Assembly: GCA_041871065.1 (NCBI GenBank)
Contig: CP168942.1
Coordinates: 154,501-218,500 of the forward strand
Source: Weissella confusa
GTDB lineage: Bacteria > Bacillota > Bacilli > Lactobacillales > Lactobacillaceae
DNA: 64,000 nucleotides
Direction of reading: 5' to 3'
Shown here: positions 1 through 12,200 of the stretch, in pieces
Layout of the letters: each line of letters begins with the position of its first letter
Numbering within the stretch: position 1 is the stretch's first letter
Translations under genes and position numbers: made by a program
Notes under the pieces: generated by a model
What the model was told of the DNA's origin: nothing
What the model saw: the letters and a program-made list of their open reading frames with translations, nothing else
Database searches by the model: none

Positions 1-260
1 CACTACCAAAATATATTTAAAGTTTTATACCACGAATACATATTATAGGCGAAATGTGAACATCTTGCAATTCAATAAGGAACTTTCAGAGATGTCAAGA
101 AATTTGCTCACGCGATAAGGACAAAAATTTAACCACTTTAATTCTGTTTTCTATCACTGAAAAGAAAAACCAGCCCCGTATTATTCAAGGTAGGGAAAGT
201 ATCGAAATTCTTAGGGTTGAGTATACACAAAAATATTGAGTGACTATTGAGGCGGAAACA
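1..260 (+). other. upstream region of the giant surface-protein gene
   Basis: AT-rich stretch with no convincing ORF. A possible -10 (TATTAT, 179-184) would give a 5' leader of about 70 nt, but no good -35 lies at the right distance. Nothing else could be supported. Confidence 0.3.
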
Positions 261-3200
261 ATGAATAAAAACGAATTTGCAAAGGCGTCAGAAACGCCGA
301 AAAAGAGATCCGCGTGGGTTATTGCGGGGATGACCGCACTGACAGTTGGGGCAAGTATTGTCGGTCCGGAAATTGTTGATGAGATTCAAAATGAGACTGG
401 TAATAACGAACCACGCTCATCAGTGAAAGTGAAGAAGAGTTCGTCACCAATTACAAAGATTGGGGATATCTTATTTGACTCGCGTTCCGCATCGGCTGAT
501 GCAGTTAATACGGTGACAGATGCGAATGGCGGAAACCACGCGTTCACCTCAACGCAACAACAGGTGACATCGAACTTTACGTTGTCGGGTACTGGTGCTT
601 CTAATGCATCAGGGTCTTTGTCCGGAACTTTAGGAAGCGGTAGTGCAACATTTACAACGTTGACTAATGCTTCAGGAAATGACCAAGGTGCGATTGCTTT
701 TAACAAGCAGTTGGATATGACGTCAAGTTGGACGCTGAAGTTCAATTTGAATTTGACGAAGTATAACTCAGGGGGAACTACTGGACTTGTTAGTGGAAAT
801 CCTTCTAATAATGCTGGTGACTTTTTGGGGCTGGTACTAGCCCCTATTGCACCAGATAAACTAGGTACCGCCGGAGGAACGGGTGGTGGACAACTAGGAA
901 TTGGTGGAGACAGTGGCGGTGCAGGAATCCCTAATGCTGTTGAATGGGGAATTGACTTTTATCAAAACGGGACCGGTAACGAGTTTAATGACCCGACAAA
1001 CATTGTGAATCCGACTGATGGTACTGGTGGTAGTCTTTTGGGAAGCAATGGTAAGGATGGAAATCAAGTAGCAGGATTCCGAACAACTGATTCTGCCGGA
1101 AAATTGAACGTGGTAAATGGATCGGAAGGATTCCAAGCGTTTGATAAGTCAAATGGTTCCACGCTTATGGGGTTTACTGGAAATGGTCCGGAAGATGTAA
1201 CTGACCCTGATTGGGCTGGGCCTTCTAACCCTAATTTGGAAGCGGCGATGACGGCAACATATACGTATGCTAATGGGGTCGGAACGCTAACTGTTACAGC
1301 CGATAACGGTACGTATACAGCTACTAAACAAATAACGATTACTGATGGTGTTAATTCAACGATGTCAGTTGGTTTTAAGTCAGCCGATGGGGCTAAGTAT
1401 TCACAAAAAGGTGTGACGGTTAAGGATTTCAACTTAACGTTGCCAACAGCTGACACAACGGTTAACTACGTCGACAAAGAAGGTAATGCCATCAGTGTGC
1501 AATCTAGCACTAAAATCAAGGCTAACGTCAACGATACCTTGGCAATGGTTACGTCTGGTGCGTCAACGAACCCAACCGGCACGGCACACACATTTACGCC
1601 AGCAACCATTTCTGGATATACGTATGTTGGTACAACGTATGGCACGTCGAAATCAACGACAGGTCCATTGAAAGTTTCTGACACCGATGCCAATAACATT
1701 ATTAATGTGCAATATGCGAAAAACACCAAGCTGACGACGGTCTTTGTTGACCAGAACGGTAAGGTTATTTCAACCGTGCCTTCTGTTGAACTTGGAACGG
1801 CTGGTACGAATTATGATGGCCAAAAAGCAACGGCTGCAGCGGATTATGCTGACTATACGACAGCTTTGTCAAACGCAACGAAGGTTGGATATACCGGTGC
1901 TGTATCGGGCGTTTATTCAGATTCGGGGCTCACGACCAAGCTCGGTGCTGACCTGTCATCAGCAACATTTGGATCATCTGATAAGACAGTCTACGTCCAA
2001 TTGACGCCAGCGGCTCAAACAGCAACTATTAGCTATACACAACCAGATGGGTTGAATGATGCCGGAAAGACGGCGCTTTCAACGGCTATCGGTGGTTCTG
2101 CAACGTCTTTGACTGGTGTCACAGACGGGGCTTATTCAGCGAACACGATTAAGGTGCCAGATGGATTTACGGCTAAGATTACGGCTAGTGACGGAACAGT
2201 GTTGGATACCGATTCAACGAAGTCAATGTACTACAAGGACAACGGTGATGGCACGTACACGATTGTTGGTGCCTTCAACATGACTAGTGCCGGTGCATTG
2301 GCCGTGCCAAGTTTCACGGTCGCATACGCTCAAAAGGCCGTTAACATGACCACGACGTACCCAGACGGGTCAACGGATGTTGTTAACCAGAATGCGTTCA
2401 CGGATTATGCCGAACAAAGCATCAAGCAGCAAGACGGCAAGGTATCATTCGTTGATGGTAACAAGGCGACATCAATTGCTGCTGGTAGTTTTGGTTCAGA
2501 CAACATTGCGCACACAGTTGCGTATGAAGACACGCCACAAGATGCCGGTGTTGTTGCAAGTGATCAATCAGTGCAAGATGCTTTAACGGCTGTAAATAAT
2601 GCGCAAACGTTGGCCGATTATCAAACGGCATTGGCAGCCTACAATGCTGCAGTATTGGATGCACAAAAGAAGCGCGTCCAAGCTAATATTGACTCAATTA
2701 ACAACAACATTGCCCAAATTCAGAGTGACATTACGCAACTTGAGGCAATCGCGGCGGACAATCCTAACGACACAGATATCGCCAACTGGTTGGCTGATGC
2801 TAAGACGCGTTTGACGAATGCGCAGACGGCGCTCTCACAAGCCCAAGCGGCCCTTGAAAGTTTAAATAGTGGCACGATGTCGATGGCAGATGCCAACAAT
2901 CTGGTAGTTGGTACTGATCAAAACAGTGCAGCTGCGGCATCAGCGCAACAAATCGCTGATACTGACTTGGCGAATGCACAAACGCGTGCGGCGTCAAACT
3001 TGGCCTTGGCTAAGGAAGCTGCAACGTCTGCTGCGACTGCGGTTACGAGTGACAATACGACGGCCACGAACACGATGGCTGACAACGTGGCCGAATTGGA
3101 GCAATTAGCTAAGGATTACTCAGGTAATACAACAATTGCGACAGCGTTGGCTGATGCGCAAAAGGCTTTGGCAGATGCCAAGGCTGCACAAGTGACGGTT

Positions 3201-6200
3201 GATACGGCTGCCCAAGAAGTGCCGGATTTGACATCAGTGCAAGCAGTTATCGCCCAACAAACGGCGGTTAATGCGGCTGGTAAGGACGTGCAAGGTATGC
3301 TGGTTGTCGCTAATGATGCGGTAACGGCGGCTCGAGCTGAAGCTGAAAAGGTGCTGGCGGACGATAAGGCAGCTGCTGCAACGGCAATTCAACAACAACT
3401 TGATGATGCTGATGCCAACATCAAGACAATTCAATCAAATATTGATGCCATCCAACAATTGCTCGATGATAATCCTGGGGATGCGGATATTCAGGCAGCG
3501 TTAGATGATGCACGGGCACAATTAACGACCGCAAATAATCAATTGACAGCGTTGGCACAAGCAGCAACGGATGCGCAAGATGCAACAACGCCAGCAGAGG
3601 TGCAGGCAGCACGCGATGCTGCGACGGCCGCTGCAGGTGAAATTACTGATGCAACGACACAATCAACAACTGATTTGGAGAATGCGCAAAAGAAGGCTGA
3701 CGCTAATTTGGCAGCCGCAAAATCAGCTGCCGAAACCGCAATTGGTGATCAACTGACGCAAGTGACGGATAACATTGCGCAAATCAATGACGATATAACT
3801 GCTTTGACGCAGATTGCAGCTGATAATCCAGATAATGATGAAATCCAAGCGAAGTTGGCTGATGCCAAGGATCAATTGACGACAGCAACAACGCAACAAA
3901 CAGCTATCAAGGATGCGCAAGCGGCCATCGATGCAGCAACCACAGTAGCAGCCGTAACGGCTTTGGAAGACACTGCGACAACGGCAACGACTACTGCAGA
4001 CACAGCACAAACAGCAGCTGACAAGGACCTAGCTGACGCAAAGGATTTGGCAGCAGCTGATTTGAAGGCCGCCCAAGAGGCAGCAACAACCACGGTTGAT
4101 AGCAACATCGCAGCTATTCAAGATCAAATTGACCAAATCACACAGGATATCGCCACGATTCAAACGTTGGCGGATAACAACCCTGGTGACACGGATATTG
4201 CAAATGCATTGACTGATGCGCAGAAGCAATTGGATAACGCCAACGCAGCGTTGACAGACGCACAAGCGCAAAAGGAAGCGATTGCTGATACAACGACGCC
4301 AGCTGCTGTTGCGGCAGTTACGGCAGTTGCAGCCGGTGATCAAACCGATGCTGAAGCGGCTGGCACGCAGTCAGCACAAGACGTGACGACTGCCCAAGCT
4401 AAGAGCGATGCCAATTTGAAGGCCGCTCAAGAAGCTGCCAAGGATGCCATCCAAGACAACATCAACGCTATCAACGAAGACGTGGCACAAATCGCATCAG
4501 ACGTCGCAACGCTGCAAACGCTGGCGGACAACAATCCTGATGATCAAGAGATTGCGGATAAGTTGGCTGATGCTCAGGCACAACAAACGATTGCTAATAA
4601 CGCTTTGACGGATGCCGAGGCACAATTGAAGGCTGTAGATTCTGCAACGACCGTAGCGGGTGTTGATGCTTTGACAACGCAAGGTCAAAAGGATGAGGAT
4701 GCCGCCCGGGCAGCGGCTGATGCTGTAAGTACGGATGTGACGGCTGCACAATCTCAATCTGAGGATAACTTGACCAATGCGCAAGCTGAAGCCAAGACGG
4801 ACATTCAAGCAAATATTGATCAAATCGAAAAGGACCAAGCAACGATTGCAGATACAATCGAATCACTACAAGATTTGGTTGATAAGAATCCTGGTGATAC
4901 GGCGATTGCTGATGCTTTGGCAAATGCTGAAGATCAAAAGACGATTGCTGACAATGCTTTGACAGATGCACAAGACCAATTGGCGGCAGTTGATGATGCG
5001 AAGACGTTGGCAGATGTGACGACGATTACTGATGCCGCCCAAGCTGATCAAGCCGCAGCTGATAAGGCTGTGACGGATGCGCAAACACAATTGGACACGG
5101 CAACTGATAAGTCGGCGGATAACTTGGCAGATGCTAAGACAGCTGCCGAGACAGCAATCGATGCAGACATTGCGGACATTCAAGATAATATCGATAGCAT
5201 TCAAAGCAATGTTGATGACTTGAAGCAAATCGCGACTGATAACCCAGACAATACAACAATTGCTGACAAGTTGAAAGATGCTGAAGCGCAGTTGGCCGAT
5301 GCCCAAGCGCAAAAGGAAGCTGCTGAAGCTGCCAAGGATGCGATTGCTGATCAAACGACAATTGCTGATGTGCAAACGCAAACTGATGCTGCCAAGAGCA
5401 CTTCTGATACAGATGCAAAGACAGCGGCGGATGATTTGGCCGATGCTCAAACGGCAGCAGCCTCTGACTTGGCTGCTGACCAAGCGGCTGCGCAAAAGAC
5501 GGTTGATTCAACTATTTCAACAATTGAAGACCAAATTGGTGATATTCAAGATGACATTAAGGCATTGGAAGATATCGCATCTAAGAACCCAGATGACCAA
5601 GACATCGCTGATAAGTTGGCCGATGCCAAGGACCAATTAGCAACGGCTGAGACGGCGTTGGATACAGCGCAAGACCAAAAGACGGTTATCGAACAAGCGA
5701 CAACGCCAGCTGAAGTGGCGGCCGCTGAAACGGCAGCGACTGATGCTGGCACGTCAGCTTCGGATGCCAAGGATGCGGCTGACAAGGATGTGACAGATGC
5801 CCAAGCCAAGTCTGACAGTAACTTGACTGAAGCCAAGGATGCGGCTGATAAGGCACTGGATCAAAACATTGCAGATATCACGTCGAACATTGACGATATC
5901 CAAACGATTGTTGATGACTTGCAGCAAACGGCAAACGACAATCCTGGCGATACAGTGATTGCTGATGCGTTGGCTGATGCAAAGCAACAATTGACGGATG
6001 CCAAGACACAATTGGCCGATGCTGAAACGCAAAAGGATAATGCTGATAACGCAACGACGCTGGCTGATGTCCAGACAGCAGTTGATGCGGGTCAAACAGA
6101 CGCTGATAAGGCAGCACAAGATTTGGAGAATGCGCAAGCTGATCAAAAGACCGCTGACGAACAAGCAGCCGCAAACTTGACTGACGCGCAAACAAACGCC

Positions 6201-9200
6201 AAGAACGCAATTAATGCTGATTTGGAGACGATTCAAAAGAATATCGATGGTATCAACAGCGATATTACTGAATTGACGCAAATTGCAGCGGATAACCCTG
6301 ATAACACGACGATTCAGGATAAGTTGGCGGATGCGCAACAGCAATTGACTGAAGCTGAGACGGCTCAAAAGGCCGCCCAAGATGCTTTGACGGCTGTTGA
6401 TAGTGCCACAACGCCAGCTGATGTTGATGCACAAGAGCAAATTGCGACGAATGCCGTAACCTCAACGACTGGTAACAAGGACCAAGCTGACCAAGATTTG
6501 GCTGATGCGAAGGACTTGGCAGCTTCTGATTTGGCAACTGACCAAACGGCTGCACAAACCGCAGTTGATCAAGCAATTAGCGATATTAATGACAACATTG
6601 ATCAAATTAATGATGACATTGCCGAATTGACGGATATTGCAGCCAATAATCCTGACGACACAACGATTGCCGACAAGTTGGCTGATGCCAAGCAACAATT
6701 GGCTGATGCGCAAGATGCTTTGTCGACGGCAACTGATCAAAAGGCAGCGATTGAAAATGCTGATACGCCAGCTGAAGTGACGGCTGCACAAGATAAGGCG
6801 ACTGAAGCAGCAACAGCGGGTGATACTGCCCAAGTAGCGGCTGACAAGGATGTGACAGATGCGCAAGCGCAATCAGATAGCAACTTGGCCGATGCGAAGA
6901 CGGCCGCCAAGGAGTCATTGCAAGATAACGTTGATGCGATTACGAAGGATGTGGCTTCAATTTCTGACATCGTTGACCAATTGCAAGAGATTGCCGATAA
7001 CAATCCTAATGACCAAGATATTGCTGATAAGCTAGCAGATGCGCAACAACAATTGACGGACGCCAAGGACGCTTTGACGGATGCACAAAACCAATTGGAT
7101 ACGGTTGATGATGCCAAGACATTGGCTGATGTGCAGAAGCAAGTTGACGCTGGTACGGCTGATGAAAAGGCCGCAGCGGACGCTTTGACAAATGCCCAAG
7201 GTGATTTGACGGATGCGCAAACGCAATCAGATAGCAACTTGGCCGATGCCAAGGAGGACGCGACGGCAGCGATTACTGACCAAATTTCAAGCATCGATGA
7301 TGACATCGCTAAGATTAATGACGATATCGCAGCGTTGGAGCAAATTGCGACGGATAATCCTGATAACACGGTGATTGCAGATAAGTTGGCTGATGCCAAG
7401 GAGCAATTGACGACCGCTGAAACAGCTAAGGACGATGCCCGAAAGGCATTGGATGCTATTGACTCACAAACGACGTTGGCTGACATTGCTGACCAAGAGC
7501 AAGTTGCAACAGACGCCGTTAGTGATGCTGATACGGCTGGTAAGGCGGCTGATCAAGATTTGGCGGACGCCAAGGCTCAAGCCAGTGGTGATTTGGCTGA
7601 AGACCAAGCAGCTGCACAAACGGCAGTTGATAACACAATCGACAATATCAAGGATCAAATCGCTGATATCAATGATGACATTGCCGAATTGACGGATATT
7701 GCTGCTAAGAATCCGGATGATACTGAGATTGCGGATAAGTTGGCTGATGCGAAGGAACAATTGCAGACGGCGCAAGATGCATTGACTGATGCGACGAGTC
7801 AAAAGTCGGTTATCGAAAATGCAACGACGCCAGCTGAAGTTGAAGCTGCTCGTGATCAAGCAACAACTGATGGTGACACAGCAACTCAGGCAGCTGAAGC
7901 ATCAGCACAAGATGTGACGGACGCTCAAACGAAGTCTGACCAAAACTTGGCGGACGCTAAGACACAGGCTGAGACGACGATCACGGATAACATCGCGACG
8001 ATTGATGACAACATCAAGAACATCACCGATGATATTGCGACGTTGCAAGATTTGGCTGATAAGAATCCAGATGATGAGAAGATTGCGGTATTGTTGGATG
8101 ACGCGCAAACGCAATTGGATGAAGCCAAAGCGGCCAAGACGCAAGCGCAGTCTGATTTGGATAAGGTTAAGGATCAAACGACGTTGGCCGATGTTGCCGA
8201 TGTAGTGGCTGACGCAGCTGATCAAGTTTCCGAAGCTCAAGAGAATGAAAATCAAGCGCAAACTGACGTTGAAGATGCCCAAAAGCAAAGTGCTGATAAT
8301 TTGGCGGATGCCAAGGCACAAGCTGAGGTGACAATCGATGACCAATTGACGGCAATTGATGACAACATTGCAGCCATCAATAAGGACATTGACGAGTTAA
8401 CGCAAATTGCGACGGATAATCCAACTAACACGGAAATTGCCGACAAGCTTGCTGATGCCAAGGACCAATTGGCCCAGGCTGAGCAAGATAAGGCGGATGC
8501 CCAAGCAGCAATGGATGCGCTTGATGGTCAAACAACGTTGGCCGAGGTCCAAGACCAAGTTGATGCCGCCACTGACGCTGCTAAGAGTGCCGATGGTGCG
8601 AATACGCAAGCGGATACTGATTTGAAGCAAGCACAGGATGCCGCAGCAGCAGATTTGCTAACTGACCAAACAGCTGCAAAGACGGCTGTTAACCAAACGA
8701 TTTCAGGCATTCAAGATGATATCAATGCCATTAATGATGACATCGCTGACTTGAAGGATTTGGTGGCTAAGAATCCTGACGATACGCAAATTGCGGCTGA
8801 TTTGGCTAAGGCACAACAAGATTTGACGGATGCTAAGACAGCGTTGACGACGGCGCAAGATCAATTGCAGGAGATTGCTGATGCAACGACACCTGCAGAA
8901 GTGACGGCAGCCGAAGAAAAGGCGACGACAGCTGGTACAACTGCTGACACGGCTCAAAAGGATGCCGCTGCTGCGTTGACCGATGCCCAAGACAAGCATG
9001 CTGAAAACCTAGCCAATGCTAAGGAGACGGCGACAGATACGATTAACCAAGACATTGCGTCAATTACGGATAACATCACGAAGATTACGGATGACATCAC
9101 ACAATTGACGGATATCGCGGCTAAGAATCCTGATGATAGTGAAATTGCGCAAAAGTTGGCTGATGCGAAGGAACAATTGACGGATGCCCAAGCGGCTAAG

Positions 9201-12200
9201 GCTGACGCGGAGACACAATTGGCCGATGTTGCTAACCAAACAACAATGGCCGATGTGCAAGAATTGGTTGATCAAGCAGCAACTGATAAGGCGGCTGGTA
9301 CGACGGCGCAAACAAATGCGGATCAAGATTTGACGGACGCACAAACGAAGAGTGCTGAAAACTTGGCAGCAGCTAAGGAAGCAGCCACGGACCAAATCAC
9401 GGAACAATTGGTAACGATTGGTGACAATATTTTGCAAATTGAGCAAGATATCGCTGATTTGGAGCAAATTGCCAAGGATAATCCAACGAATGATCAAATT
9501 GCCCAAGATTTGGCAGACGCACAAGAGCGTTTGACGGATGCCCAAGCCGCCCAAACAGCAGCGCAAGACGCAAAGGATGCTATCGACAGTCAAACAACGT
9601 TGGCTGATGTGGCTGCCCAAGAAGCAATTGCTGATAAGGCAGTTTCAAACGCAGCAACGGCGCAAAAGACGGCGGATAACGATTTGGCGGATGCCCAGGC
9701 ACAAGCTGCCAAGGATTTGGCAGCTGACCAAGCGGCAGCTAAGACGGCCATCAATACGTCAATCGACAACATCACGGATGACATTGTGGCCATCAATAAG
9801 GACATTGCGGACTTGAAGGATTTGGTAGCGAAGAACCCAGATGACACAGAGATTGCGGATAAGTTGGCGGATGCACAAAACCAATTGACGACGGCTGAAG
9901 ATGCTTTGTCAGATGCGCAAGACCAATTGGCAGCCGTTAACGATGCCAAGATTCCAGCCGATGTGGCAACAGCGCAGTCAACGGCCGAAACAGCTGAAGC
10001 GACGGCCGACACAGCCAAGACAACGGCTGACCAGGACGTTAAGGATGCGCAAACGAAGAGTGACGAAAACTTGGCGGCGGCTAAGGATGCGGCTGACAAG
10101 TCGATTGCGGATAACATTGCTGCCATCGAAGACTCATTGGCAAACATCAATGATGATGTCGCAACATTGACAGATATCGCAGCGAAGAATCCAGACGATA
10201 CATTGATTGCCGACTTGTTGGCAGATGCGAAGGCGCAACAAACGACAACTGAAAACAAGTTGGCAGATGCTAAGCAACAAGCTGCCGATGTCGCATCAGC
10301 TGAAACGCTGGCTGATGTGGCCGAACTTGTTGAACAGGCAGCATCTGATCAAACGGATGCAACAACGGCTGAGACACAAGCGGATAACGATGTTAAGAGT
10401 GCGCAAACGCAAAGCAACGAGAACTTGGCAGCGGCTAAGACGGCTGCTGATACGAGTTTGGCTGACGATATTAAGCAAATTCAGCAAAATATCTCAGACA
10501 TCACGGATGATATTGCAACCTTGCAAGACTTGGCTGACAAGAACCCTGGTAATAACACGATTGCCGATTTGTTGGCGGATGCTAAGACACAATTGAGCGA
10601 GTCTAATCAATCATTGGCTGACGTGCAAAATACAGCTAACCAAATTGCGTCAGCTGAAACGTTGGCAGATGTTGCTGATTTGGTTGCCTCAGCTGATAAG
10701 CAAACGACGCTATCAAATGGGGATGCAACGCAAGCCCAAGACGACGTTGATAAGGCCCAAGCTGAGTCGAACAAGCAATTGACGGACGCACAAGATAAGG
10801 CGACGACGAATGCTGATAAGATTATCGCGTCAATTAACCAAAATATTGCCGGTATCGACGAGGATATTCGCCAGTTGCAACAACTTGTGACGGATAATCC
10901 AAACGATACGGAAATTGCTGACAAGTTGGCGGATGCACAACAACAATTGGCTGATGCAAACAGTTCATTGTCAGACGCTGAAGCGCAAAAGGATGCGATT
11001 GCCAAGGCTGAAACGTTGGCTGATATCACAGATATTAACAATGCGTTGAGCCATGATGATGCATCGGCTGGCGTGGATAAGGAAACATCTGACCAAGATT
11101 TGGCCGACGCACAAGCGAAGGCTGCCGAGAATTTGGCTGCTGCAAAGTCAGCTGCTAAGCAAGATTTGACGGATGATATCGCAGCTATCCAAGATGATGT
11201 GGATGAGACGCAACGTATTGTTGACCGCTTGTCAGACATTGCTGCGAAGAACCCAGGTGATTCAGAAATCGGTGCTGCGTTGACGAATGCCCAAAACCAA
11301 TTGGACAAGGCTGAGTCAGCATTGGCTGATGCCAAGGATCAATTGGCAACTGTTGATGATGCGAAGACGCTGGCACAAGTTGATGAAAAGACGGCTGCAG
11401 GGGATGCTGACGTCGCGGCAGCCGAAGCCGCTCGTCAAGCTGCCGATACTGATTTGCAAAATGCTGGTGCGAAGTCTGCCGATAACTTGAATAACGCCAT
11501 TGATGATGCGAATAAGCAAGCGGATGCCGATTTGGCCGCTATTCAAGAAGATATCGAGCAGATTAAGGATGACATTGCAGCGTTGTCAAAGATTGCTGCT
11601 GATAATCCAAATAGCACGAAGATTGCCGATTTGTTGGCTGATGCCAATAAGCAATTGACTGAGGCACAGGGTCGTTATAAGGATGCGCAAGCTGACAAGG
11701 ACGCTCTGGCTCAAGCCACAACTTTGGCTGAAGTTTCTGATTTGTCTGATGACATTGCTGATAAGACAACGGCTGCCGATGTTGATCGTAAGCAAGCTGA
11801 CCAAGACTTGGCGAATGCTAAGACGACGGCAGCGGATGATCTGGCTGATGCTAAGGAAGCAGCCAAGGATGCGATCCAACAACAATTGGACCGTGTTGAT
11901 GATGAAATCAAGCAAATTCAGAAGGATATTGATGAGTTGACGCAATTGGCGAAGGATCATCCAAATACACCTGAGGTTCAACAGGCATTGGATGATGCCA
12001 AGCAACAATTGGCTGACGCAAAGGATGCCAAGGAAACGATTGTTGATCAATTAATTGATGTTAACCAAGCTAAGACGGCTGATGATGCTAAGGCAATCAA
12101 TGATGTCGCCCAAGAAGCTGGTGAAAAGGCAACCGATGCGGTTAAGGCGGCAGATAAGGATGTCGCTGACGCTAAGAAGGCGGTTGCTGATGATATGGCA

